64,000 bases of DNA, taken from positions 62,001 through 126,000 of the forward strand of contig NZ_NBOF01000001.1 of the NCBI RefSeq assembly GCF_002104475.1, read 5' to 3'. This document shows, piece by piece, positions 1-8,131 of this stretch (positions are counted from its first letter, which is position 1; each line of letters opens with the position of its first letter). Source of the stretch: Cognaticolwellia mytili. Its GTDB lineage: Bacteria; Pseudomonadota; Gammaproteobacteria; Enterobacterales; Alteromonadaceae. The position numbers and the translations under genes were made by a program. The notes below the pieces were generated by a model, which was not told the DNA's origin, did no database searches, and was given only the letters and a program-made list of their open reading frames with translations.

Positions 1-245
1 TCCGACAAGTTTGGTTTAATACTCTAACTAGATAGTTTTTGTAATTGATCTGCTCTATGTTTAAATGAATTTTATTCTTAATGTTGAGTTAAATAAAGTT
101 TTAAAATAAACATAAATATGCCATTTATAGGGGGGGAAATAGAATTTATTTATTGCTTGTGGATGTTATATAGATCGAAAGCAGGAAACAAATATTTCGT
201 AGAGATTAACCTTTATGGCGTTACTTATCTTTTGAGGTTTTACTA

Positions 246-425
246 TCAGTTAACAATAGTCATAAATATTAAAACGACAGCCACTACCGCACTGGTATAA
301 CACAGCGTAACCTGAAACTTTTTCAGTTTACGTTCTTTGCTAAATAACGCGACGATAGCGCCTAAAAGTACTCCTGCCATGAGCGCGAGCATTATTGAAT
401 AGGTAAATATAAATATGTATTCCAC
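246..425 (-). CDS. small two-helix membrane protein, 59 aa
   Basis: On the minus strand a GTG at 425 opens a 59-codon frame ending in TGA at 246-248. An AAGG-type ribosome site lies about 7 bases upstream of the GTG. The product has two hydrophobic segments (about residues 3-28 and 42-58) split by a short basic stretch containing SKERKLKKF, so it would be a hairpin inner-membrane protein with a cytoplasmic basic loop. It starts only 20 bases after the stop of the TPR-sulfotransferase gene on the same strand, so cotranscription is likely. I do not recognise a family, and no function can be given. The hydrophobic/basic pattern and the spacing support a real gene, but a frame this short could still be chance. 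Confidence 0.5.
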   Translation of the reverse strand: MEYIFIFTYSIMLALMAGVLLGAIVALFSKERKLKKFQVTLCYTSAVVAVVLIFMTIVN

Positions 426-445
426 TGTTTTGCCTTTTATTTAGC

Positions 446-2455
446 TTAATCAATATTTAGCACTTTTTTTAATGGTGCTAAATGCTGCTCAAAGTGACGC
501 CATTGTTCAGTGGCACTTTTATAAATGGGCTGTCGCACTTGCTCAGAACTGGGTGTTTTAATGTTACGTTTGGTTTTATGAAAATCAAGACAAGATTGTT
601 CAAATTCTAAACCACAAAAATCAAGCATTCTTCGCACTTGCGTCTCTAAGTCATCAACAACGTCTTCATGATTCACAGTTAAAACGTATTCTGGTAATAC
701 CTCATCCCAATGCGCCATCAATTTTAGGTAAGCTTGGTAGTAACGACCAATATCTTCAAGGTTGTAACTAAAGTCTTGTCCTTCGGCAAACAATTGCTTA
801 AATCCGCTGAAACAACATGCCATAGGAGAGCGCCTAGCATCAATGATTTTTGCATTGGGGAGTATCAATCGAATTAAGCCAATATGGAGAAAGTTGTTCG
901 GCATTTTATCGATGAATAATGGTGCCTGCTCTCGATACACTTGAGTTTCGTCAATAAACTGTTGGCCAAACCGTTGAAAATATTCTGGTTTTATTTCATT
1001 CAAGTTTTTTGGATATTGGCTCTCTGGGTTATTACTTTGATTGCTACGTCCACGTAAGCGCGCTGCCAAGCCCAAAATATTGTGCAATTCCATAGTGCCG
1101 TCAACTTGACTATGTGAGGCGAGTATTTGTTCAAGTAATGTTGAGCCCGCACGCGGTAGGCCGACAATAAAAATAGGATCTGGTGCGTTAAGGCCTAAAT
1201 CGCCACGGTTTTTAAACAACTCAGGAGTACAATATTTTACTTGTTCGGCAACCTGCTGTTCTATTTTATTAATGTCAAAACCATTGTGAGCATGTTGTAG
1301 GTCATTGCCTTGTTGATATGACCGAAAAGCTTGGCTGTATTCTTGTCTGTCTTCATAAGCTTTACCGGTAGCAAAATGCAGTTGAATTTTATCCGTCAGC
1401 GCTAAACCTTCTAGATCTTGCTGGTCTTGCATTTGCGTAATTTCTTCGTCGCTAAAGCGGTAAGTTTTTGTATTGGCTAGGCTCCAAAAAGCATCACCAT
1501 AACTTGGCTCTAGCTTATAGGCTTGCTGATATGCGGCAATGGCTTTTGTTATGTCGCCTTTGGCTTTAAAGGCATGACCTAATTGTAAGTGAAAGCCAGC
1601 AACAGGGCTATTTTGCAACTCGCTTTGTGCTATAGCTTGTTCAAACAAAGTGGTGGCTTGGCTTATTTCGCCTAAACCCGTTAAAACGTTAGCTTTAGCC
1701 ACTTTAAAACTTAAGTTTTCTGGTTGCTCATGCAATAACGTTTCAACCTGTTGTTCTGCTGCTTTGTATTTACCTATTCTGATTAGTAAATTGAGGTATT
1801 GTGAGCGAGCGTAAATATGTGTTGGCGCTAACTCAAGCGCACTGGCAAGTAGAAACTCTGCATCATCGTAAATTTTTAATTCAATACCTATTTCAGCCAG
1901 TAAGCACATACCTTCGATATGTCGTTTATTGTTCTGTAAAAACTGTCGGCAGATTTGTTCAGCTTTTAGTAATTTACCCTCATGCATTAGCTCTGTAACG
2001 GCGAGTAGAGCGGGTGGTAATTGCTTTAGTTTAGCTAGATGATTTGCCGTCTTTTGCACTTCATCCATTTGCTTAGCTTCACGATATAGCTGAATTAACT
2101 CTTGCCAACTGGCAACTAAGCTAGGGTTGAGCTGTATTGCCTGTTCAAAAGAAGTTTTAGCTGCCGTAGATTGTTTCAAGGCGAGATTAATATAGCCTTG
2201 TTCTTGATAAGCCCTACTGTGTGAACTATTCAGTTTAAGCAGTTCTTGAATACTAATAAACGCTTGAGAAAATGATTTTTCATAACGTTGAGCAACGGCA
2301 ATTAAATACCATAACTCTACTTGTTGCTCTGTATCGGTTGTTTGTTGTTGTAATTGCTCCGCTTGCTTAATTGCTTGGTCGAACTTTGCCGTTTGTATTA
2401 ACTGTTGAAGAGATTTTAATTGTGATGCCATTATTGGCTGGGTGGATTTGTTCAA
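446..2455 (-). CDS. TPR-repeat sulfotransferase family protein
   Basis: The 669-residue protein has an N-terminal half made of tetratricopeptide-like helical repeats (roughly residues 10-380) and a C-terminal PAPS-dependent sulfotransferase fold (about 425-660). The 5'-phosphosulfate loop is visible as FIVGLPRAGSTLLEQ near residue 430, and a 3'-phosphate-binding stretch around 538-560 contains IDARRSPMACCFSGF. There is no signal peptide, so it should act in the cytoplasm, transferring sulfate from PAPS to an unknown acceptor probably chosen by the TPR part. The start is TTG at 2455 because GGAG lies 7 bases upstream; the in-frame ATG at 2431 has no ribosome site. It follows the TonB-dependent receptor gene on the same strand, but a hairpin lies between them. 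The fold is well supported; the acceptor is unknown. Confidence 0.85.
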   Translation of the reverse strand: MNKSTQPIMASQLKSLQQLIQTAKFDQAIKQAEQLQQQTTDTEQQVELWYLIAVAQRYEKSFSQAFISIQELLKLNSSHSRAYQEQGYINLALKQSTAAKTSFEQAIQLNPSLVASWQELIQLYREAKQMDEVQKTANHLAKLKQLPPALLAVTELMHEGKLLKAEQICRQFLQNNKRHIEGMCLLAEIGIELKIYDDAEFLLASALELAPTHIYARSQYLNLLIRIGKYKAAEQQVETLLHEQPENLSFKVAKANVLTGLGEISQATTLFEQAIAQSELQNSPVAGFHLQLGHAFKAKGDITKAIAAYQQAYKLEPSYGDAFWSLANTKTYRFSDEEITQMQDQQDLEGLALTDKIQLHFATGKAYEDRQEYSQAFRSYQQGNDLQHAHNGFDINKIEQQVAEQVKYCTPELFKNRGDLGLNAPDPIFIVGLPRAGSTLLEQILASHSQVDGTMELHNILGLAARLRGRSNQSNNPESQYPKNLNEIKPEYFQRFGQQFIDETQVYREQAPLFIDKMPNNFLHIGLIRLILPNAKIIDARRSPMACCFSGFKQLFAEGQDFSYNLEDIGRYYQAYLKLMAHWDEVLPEYVLTVNHEDVVDDLETQVRRMLDFCGLEFEQSCLDFHKTKRNIKTPSSEQVRQPIYKSATEQWRHFEQHLAPLKKVLNID

Positions 2456-2518
2456 CGGTAAACTCCATGGAAAATTAGCGAATTATTGTTATTGTAAGCA
2501 AGCAGTACTTTAGCAATA

Positions 2519-2552
2519 AAAAGCCGCTTGATACAAATACCAAACGGCTTTT
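2519..2552 (-). terminator. hairpin terminator after TonB receptor gene
   Basis: An 8-bp perfect inverted repeat (AAAAGCCG / CGGCTTTT) lies 34 bases past the receptor stop on the minus strand. Its stem ends in a short T run. It sits between the receptor and the sulfotransferase gene, so it may separate the two or only attenuate read-through. Confidence 0.6.
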
Positions 2553-2585
2553 AGGCTTTATAGATTTATTAAGCGTTATTAATGT

Positions 2586-5240
2586 TTAGTAAAAGTCATA
2601 AGAAAACCTAAAGCCGACAGTACGAGGTCTATTGGTGACAACTTTTGGAGTAAATTGCTGCGTATCAATATACAAAACAGCGCTTTTATCGGTTAAGTTG
2701 TCGATAAAAAACTCCGCTTTCCATTCGTCGTTTGTTACGCCAAAGCTTAAATTTGCTAGTACATAACTATCTTGAACGTAGCGTCCGCCTGCGAACGTTT
2801 GACCGTTACTATCTTGATAGTTAACACCAGAATAAACATCAGCTTCTTTTTCAATGCTTAAGCCTGAACCCGTGCCGTAAACCAAGTTAGTGGTATCTTC
2901 TAGTACATATGCATCCATGGTCATACTGGCAAGTCTTTCTCCGGTGTAACTAACCGAAGCATTGACATACCCTGTCATATCTTTCGATATATGATAGAAG
3001 TATTGTGCTTGCAAATTTCCTGAAAATTCAGCGGAATATGGTAACCGACTACCAACTGATGGTGCAATGCCTTCAAGTTCAGCATTGATTGAGCTGAGCT
3101 CTGTATCAATAAAACTAAAAGCACCCGATATAATCAAATTATCAGTCGCTGCCCAAGTAAAGTCACCATCAATACCTTTAATCTCAGCGTCACCTACGTT
3201 ATCGGTGAAAACTAAAAAACTGATATTCGTTGGATCAAATCGCGATGTTTGCAGGTCGGATATTTTCGAATAATAAGCTGTTGCATTGAAGCGTAGCGTT
3301 TGATCCAACAAGGTAGACTTAAAGCCAAATTCAATATTGTCTAAGCTATCAGTGGTTGAATAAACCGGAATGCGAAAACCGTCAAATGCACCTTCCTGAT
3401 TTTTTGCTAAACCGCCGCCGACGCGGTTAGTGACAGGCGGCCTAAAGCCCTCGGAATAGGCTGCAAACAACATTACTTCATCTGATACTTGCCAATCAAT
3501 CGATGCTTTTATAATAGTGTCATCAACGGTTAGCGAACCATTGCTATCAAGTAAACTGGTGTCTAACTGACCACTGGTAATGGCTGCTTGAATTGCCGCC
3601 GCTTCATCAGCGCCAAAAAACTCTGTTAATGCGGCATCACTACCATCTCCAAAGGCGCGAAGTCTGCCACTGACATCAACAGTTGTTGTCGCCCCTTTAA
3701 AGCTGTCTTCAATTTCATACCAACGAGCGCCAAAACTTGCGGTAACAGTGTCGGTTATATCAAACTCTAGCTGACCAAACAGCGCTACTTGATCTATGGT
3801 ATGGGTTATATCATTAACGAAGCTAATTTCAGAAGAAAAAGGCCCGCCATTACTATTGATGCCTTCAGTACCCGCAAGTGTTTTTTGTAAGTTGGCAAAA
3901 TAAGGTAAATCAGTATTACCTAACTGAAATTGACCAACGGTTGATAACTCTTGGGAATCGTAGAAAACACCAGCGGTAACACGCCAGCGATTTTCAGCTG
4001 AGGTATTTAAACGTAACTCATGGGTGGTACGTGAAGTACTGGTTTCTTCTTTATAAAACTTAGTTGGGTCAACACATTCTTGTGTTTCTGGTGTACCTGC
4101 ATAATTACAAGCATAGTAGGCAGCAAACGAGCCGCCATTGGTGTAACCGGTATAATCAATGGTTGAATTGATATCTCTGTCTAAGTAACCACCGGTATAA
4201 ACAATATCAAGGTGCTTAAGTCGGCCTTCTAACGTCCAAGTCGTTAAACCAAAATCATCATTATTATTTTCTGGTACAAAACGATTGGTAGATGACTCAC
4301 CTTCAAGGTTCGGATCGTAAGCAAATACACCTTCTGTATCGAGAGATTGCTGAGTATGTTGAACTAATAGGTCCCAGTCATTATTGATCAAATAAGATAA
4401 GCCAAAACGGGCTCCAGCATAATCTGCAGTGTTAAAATTATCTTCAACTAAAGCATCATTTTTGGGCGCGATAACAGGAACATCTTCAGGGTTTGTTAAT
4501 GCGCCACCAGAAACTCGGCTGATAACAACTGGACTACCGGTGTAACCGCCTTGACCTGGAACATTTAAGATATTATCTATCCAGCCACCTTGATGATCAT
4601 TGTAGGCAGCAACACGTATAGCAAGTGAGTCACTTAAAGACATATTAAAATATGCTTCAAGCGAATTACTTATATCTCCACCTTTAGTGAAACCAGTACT
4701 GGTATCCAAACCCGCTGAAAAACCATCATGATTAGGCTTGTTAGTGATTAAGCGCACTGTACCTGATTGTGAACTAGCACCAAAGAGGGTACCTTGTGGC
4801 CCTGGCAATACTTCGACCCGCTCAACATCGGTCGCGTAGATATCTAAATTACGGCCTTGCATCGATACTGGCTGTTCGTCCAAATAAAAGGCTACCGATG
4901 GTTGTAATGCTTGTACTGATGAAACTGCAATACTGGTTTGTGTTGTTGCAGCGCCGCGAATATAAATTTCATTTTGTCCGGGGCCTGTGCCTTGAAAAAC
5001 TACGTTGGGCAAAAACTCAACATACTCGTCAAAGTTTGATACACCAAGTCGCTCTAAGTTGTCGCCTGTTATTGCAGTGACAGTAACGGGAACTTCTTGA
5101 ATGGATTCAGAACGTTTAGTTGCGGTAACTTCAATTATTTCTATTGCTGCTTTGTCTTTCTTTTTTGTTTCTTCGGCGTAGAGAGAGCCTGATGCTGCGA
5201 GCGCTGTTAAGACGGCACAATGCAGCTTAGTAAGTTTCAT
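2586..5240 (-). CDS. TonB-dependent outer membrane receptor
   Basis: An 884-residue outer-membrane receptor. A signal peptide covers about residues 1-22 (cleavage after SLYA). A TonB-box-like stretch IEVTATKR follows near residue 35, then a plug domain with RVEVLPGPQGTLFGA (about 145-160), then a long beta-barrel ending in an aromatic residue (FSYDFY), as expected for Bam-dependent insertion. There is no N-terminal signalling domain, so sigma/anti-sigma signalling is unlikely. The sequence resembles the broad OMR family used for siderophores, vitamin B12, carbohydrates or other large substrates; the ligand cannot be read from sequence. The ATG start has a good AGGGGA ribosome site. No clear Fur box is visible upstream, which weakly argues against a siderophore. 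The downstream sulfotransferase may be functionally linked. Confidence 0.92.
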   Translation of the reverse strand: MKLTKLHCAVLTALAASGSLYAEETKKKDKAAIEIIEVTATKRSESIQEVPVTVTAITGDNLERLGVSNFDEYVEFLPNVVFQGTGPGQNEIYIRGAATTQTSIAVSSVQALQPSVAFYLDEQPVSMQGRNLDIYATDVERVEVLPGPQGTLFGASSQSGTVRLITNKPNHDGFSAGLDTSTGFTKGGDISNSLEAYFNMSLSDSLAIRVAAYNDHQGGWIDNILNVPGQGGYTGSPVVISRVSGGALTNPEDVPVIAPKNDALVEDNFNTADYAGARFGLSYLINNDWDLLVQHTQQSLDTEGVFAYDPNLEGESSTNRFVPENNNDDFGLTTWTLEGRLKHLDIVYTGGYLDRDINSTIDYTGYTNGGSFAAYYACNYAGTPETQECVDPTKFYKEETSTSRTTHELRLNTSAENRWRVTAGVFYDSQELSTVGQFQLGNTDLPYFANLQKTLAGTEGINSNGGPFSSEISFVNDITHTIDQVALFGQLEFDITDTVTASFGARWYEIEDSFKGATTTVDVSGRLRAFGDGSDAALTEFFGADEAAAIQAAITSGQLDTSLLDSNGSLTVDDTIIKASIDWQVSDEVMLFAAYSEGFRPPVTNRVGGGLAKNQEGAFDGFRIPVYSTTDSLDNIEFGFKSTLLDQTLRFNATAYYSKISDLQTSRFDPTNISFLVFTDNVGDAEIKGIDGDFTWAATDNLIISGAFSFIDTELSSINAELEGIAPSVGSRLPYSAEFSGNLQAQYFYHISKDMTGYVNASVSYTGERLASMTMDAYVLEDTTNLVYGTGSGLSIEKEADVYSGVNYQDSNGQTFAGGRYVQDSYVLANLSFGVTNDEWKAEFFIDNLTDKSAVLYIDTQQFTPKVVTNRPRTVGFRFSYDFY

Positions 5241-5284
5241 ATTTATTATCCCCTGGCATTTTTATTGTTTATCGGTTAAATACT

Positions 5285-5298
5285 GTTAGAGTTCTAAC
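5285..5298. promoter_or_regulatory. inverted repeat upstream of TonB receptor
   Basis: GTTAGA-GT-TCTAAC is a perfect 6-bp dyad 45-58 bases upstream of the receptor start. It could be a repressor operator, but no cognate regulator is adjacent and the short length means chance is possible. Confidence 0.3.
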
Positions 5299-5405
5299 TA
5301 TATTTATCCTCAACTACAGCTTAGCAATATATATTAATTTTTTCAAAAACTTAGCGAATTCATGTTTATTTGTTTAATTGTGATAGCTAAGGGCTAGGGT
5401 GATTG

Positions 5406-5433
5406 TTTACAGGAAGATTTAACCAGATATAAT
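5406..5433 (+). promoter_or_regulatory. sigma-70 promoter of the BCCT gene
   Basis: TTTACA at 5406-5411 and a perfect TATAAT at 5428-5433 are separated by 16 bases. Transcription would begin near 5440, giving a leader of about 24 bases that contains the AGGGGA ribosome site at 5453-5458. Confidence 0.65.
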
Positions 5434-5463
5434 ATCAATACAAATTAAATTTAGGGGAACAGC

Positions 5464-7416
5464 TTGCATTCATCCACTAAGAGCCTATTAAATAAGCACG
5501 TATTTCTTAGTGCTTCATCCATTATTATTGCTCTTTTACTATTTACAGCAGCAATGCCCAAACAAGCTCAGGACTTTTTTGCAGTTATTCAAGCAAGCAT
5601 TATTGATAACGGCAGTTGGTTTTATGTGCTCACCGTTGCATTTATCTTCTTTTTTGTGATCTTTTTAGGGCTTTCTCGCTATGGGGAAATACGTTTAGGC
5701 CCCGATCACGCGACACCTGACTATTCTTTAGTTACTTGGCTTTCCATGCTTTTTGCCGCAGGCATGGGTATTGGCTTAATGTTTTTTGGTGTTGCTGAAC
5801 CGCTGATGCATTACTTATCACCGCCGACAGCTGAAACTGGCTCGATTGAAGCAGTGCAAGAAGCGATGAAAATGACCTTTTTCCATTGGGGGCTTCATGC
5901 ATGGGCTATTTATGCCATTGTTGCCTTAGTGTTAGCGTACTTTAGTTATCGACATAATTTGCCGTTGACCTTACGTTCAGCGCTGTATCCGTTAATTGGC
6001 GAGAAAATATATGGCTGGCCAGGACACTTAGTTGATGTTTTTGCTGTTGTTAGTACGGTTTTTGGTGTTGCTACCTCGTTAGGTTTAGGGGCTTCACAAG
6101 TTAATTCTGGCTTTGGTTATTTATTTGGTATTGATGTTTCGACTACTAATCAAATTATAATCATGTGTGGTATCACTGCACTCGCGGTGATATCGGTTAT
6201 GTCTGGTTTAGATAAGGGTATTCGAAGGTTGTCTGAAGCTAATATGATTCTAGCTGTCGTTTTGCTAGGGCTAATTTTTGTACTTGGCCCTACGGTGTTT
6301 TTATTACAGGCCTATTTGCAAAACATCGGTGATTATTTAGCTGATATAGTACACAACACCTTTAATTTATTTGCATATAAAAAGACTAGCTGGATAGGTG
6401 GTTGGACAATATTTTATTGGGGCTGGTGGCTAGCATGGGCACCTTTTGTCGGTTTATTTATTGCTCGAATTTCACGTGGCCGTACAATTAGAGAATTCAT
6501 TTTAGGTGTTATGCTAATACCTACTGTATTCACGTTATTGTGGATGACTATTTTTGGTAATAGTGCCATTGATTTGGTTTACGACCAAGGAGTTGTAGCA
6601 CTCGGAGAGATGGTAAGTAAAGACTCTTCCGTAGCTTTATTTGTTTTTCTAGAAAACTTCCCATTGGCGACAGTATTGTCTTTCTTTAGCGTGTTAATGA
6701 TTGTGATATTTTTTGTCACTTCATGTGATTCCGGGGCTATGGTTGTAGATATGCTTTGTTCGCATGGGCGAAATGATACGCCGCTATGGCAACGTATTTA
6801 TTGGGCTGTTGGTATTGGTGTAGTTGCGGCAATATTGTTGCTAGTAGGGGGGCTTAGCGCCTTACAAACCATGACCATTGCTAGTGCTTTACCGTTTGCT
6901 ATTGTGTTGCTGTTGGCGATTATCGGTTTAATTAAAGCGCTTAGAGTTGAAGCTTTTAAGCAAGACAGTCAGCTTATTGCGGCAATACCGCATTCAAGTA
7001 ATGAGAATATTGATAGTTGGCAAGCACGTTTGAAAAATATAGTGGATTACCCAAACAAAACCAATGTTAATAAATTCATTAGTCAAACTATTGAACCTGC
7101 ATTTGAATTAGTGGCTAAAGAGCTACGAGAAAACCAAATCAATGTTGATATCTCACATGAAAATGGCCTGAGTTTTATTGTCGACCATGGTGAAGAGCAG
7201 AAATTTGTTTATCGGGTATTAGCACGCAAACATTCACAGCCAGATTTTGTGTCAGAAGCTGACGATGATGATGAGCAAAGCTATTATCGTGCAGAAGTTC
7301 ACTTAGAAGAAGGCGGGCAAGATTACGATATTATGGGCTGGTCAAAAATGGCAGTGATCAATAACATTATTGATCAATACCATAAGCATCTACATTTCTT
7401 ACACTTGTTACGTTAA
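5464..7416 (+). CDS. BCCT family betaine/choline/carnitine transporter
   Basis: A 650-residue inner-membrane carrier of the BCCT family, which takes up quaternary ammonium compounds such as choline or glycine betaine, usually with Na+ or H+. About twelve transmembrane segments occupy residues 15-495. The family signature is clear around 320-345 (GWWLAWAPFVG then IARISRGRTIREF), as are MFFGVAEP and FFHWGLHAWA in earlier helices. A hydrophilic C-terminal tail of about 150 residues resembles the osmosensing tail of BetT-type members. Translation starts at TTG 5464, decided by AGGGGA 5 bases upstream and by the full first helix; the next Met falls inside helix 1. It converges on the marR-type gene with overlapping stop codons. 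Osmoprotection is the likely role; the exact substrate is not determinable. Confidence 0.9.
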   Translation: MHSSTKSLLNKHVFLSASSIIIALLLFTAAMPKQAQDFFAVIQASIIDNGSWFYVLTVAFIFFFVIFLGLSRYGEIRLGPDHATPDYSLVTWLSMLFAAGMGIGLMFFGVAEPLMHYLSPPTAETGSIEAVQEAMKMTFFHWGLHAWAIYAIVALVLAYFSYRHNLPLTLRSALYPLIGEKIYGWPGHLVDVFAVVSTVFGVATSLGLGASQVNSGFGYLFGIDVSTTNQIIIMCGITALAVISVMSGLDKGIRRLSEANMILAVVLLGLIFVLGPTVFLLQAYLQNIGDYLADIVHNTFNLFAYKKTSWIGGWTIFYWGWWLAWAPFVGLFIARISRGRTIREFILGVMLIPTVFTLLWMTIFGNSAIDLVYDQGVVALGEMVSKDSSVALFVFLENFPLATVLSFFSVLMIVIFFVTSCDSGAMVVDMLCSHGRNDTPLWQRIYWAVGIGVVAAILLLVGGLSALQTMTIASALPFAIVLLLAIIGLIKALRVEAFKQDSQLIAAIPHSSNENIDSWQARLKNIVDYPNKTNVNKFISQTIEPAFELVAKELRENQINVDISHENGLSFIVDHGEEQKFVYRVLARKHSQPDFVSEADDDDEQSYYRAEVHLEEGGQDYDIMGWSKMAVINNIIDQYHKHLHFLHLLR

Positions 7417-7916
7417 CCTTTTGGAGCGTCGGCTTTATTGATACTGCTGGCGCTCATCGCATTTAGCTCTAATAATGGCGCGGCATCTATTTTATCAGCG
7501 TTCATCATTTCTGATAATCGTTCCATTGACGACAATAGTTGAGACTGTTCCCATTGAGCTAAGTTTGAAAATTTATCAATAAAGTGCTCCTGCAAAGCTT
7601 GCGGAGCCTTCAGTAAAATCGCCTTACCGTCATCAGTTAAATACAGACCTACTTTACGTTTGTCTTGGGTATCACGTACTCTTGATACCAACCCCTTATT
7701 TGCTAATCTATCTAAAATATTTGTGACCGTAGCAGGGCTTAAGTTTACACTTTTTGCGACTTGGCTTGAGTTCACCCCAGCTACTTTCTCTATTTCTAGC
7801 ATTATCAGTAATTGTGGGCTAGTTAGGCCCGATGTTTTACTAAGTTGCTTTGAATGTAAATCTATTGCTCTAATTACTTTTCTTAACGCAATTAATAATT
7901 CTTGATGTTTTTCCAT
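7413..7916 (-). CDS. MarR family transcriptional regulator
   Basis: A 167-residue winged-helix regulator of the MarR type. The DNA-binding core spans about residues 35-105: a helix-turn-helix around AKSVNLSPATVTNILDRL, then the wing with VSRVRDTQDKRKVGLYLT. Flanking helices would form the dimer interface. Proteins of this family bind short palindromes and are usually released by small aromatic ligands or oxidants. It converges on the BCCT gene (stops TAA and TTA share bases 7414-7415) and is divergent from the NRAMP-like gene, whose upstream region holds a long dyad. Either neighbour could be its target; the divergent carrier is the more natural guess. Confidence 0.85.
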   Translation of the reverse strand: MEKHQELLIALRKVIRAIDLHSKQLSKTSGLTSPQLLIMLEIEKVAGVNSSQVAKSVNLSPATVTNILDRLANKGLVSRVRDTQDKRKVGLYLTDDGKAILLKAPQALQEHFIDKFSNLAQWEQSQLLSSMERLSEMMNADKIDAAPLLELNAMSASSINKADAPKG

Positions 7917-8055
7917 GACATTACGCTTTTAACTTTGAATTGTCGTAGTTTACTTAAAATTAAAAGTAGCGCCTAGAAAATAATTTAAAAATTTAGTGTC
8001 TAATTTTAACAGTGAATGTGACCGACATATTTTACTCTTGAAAAACATCATGTGT

Positions 8056-8085
8056 ACTTCAATTACCGAATAGGTATGATGAAGT
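8056..8085. promoter_or_regulatory. long dyad upstream of the NRAMP-like gene
   Basis: Two nested inverted elements, ACTTCA/TGAAGT outside and TACC/GGTA inside, make an interrupted 30-bp palindrome ending 46 bases before the carrier start. It could be an operator (MarR-type or metal regulator) or a leader hairpin. Confidence 0.4.
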
Positions 8086-8131
8086 TAAAGCTAACAACCT
8101 TATAAATATAAAAATAACAAGGTATGCAAAT

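Noticed and set aside
118-300. 60-codon plus-strand frame at the left edge
   Set aside because: No ribosome site, low-complexity start and overlap with the better supported minus-strand membrane ORF at 246-425.
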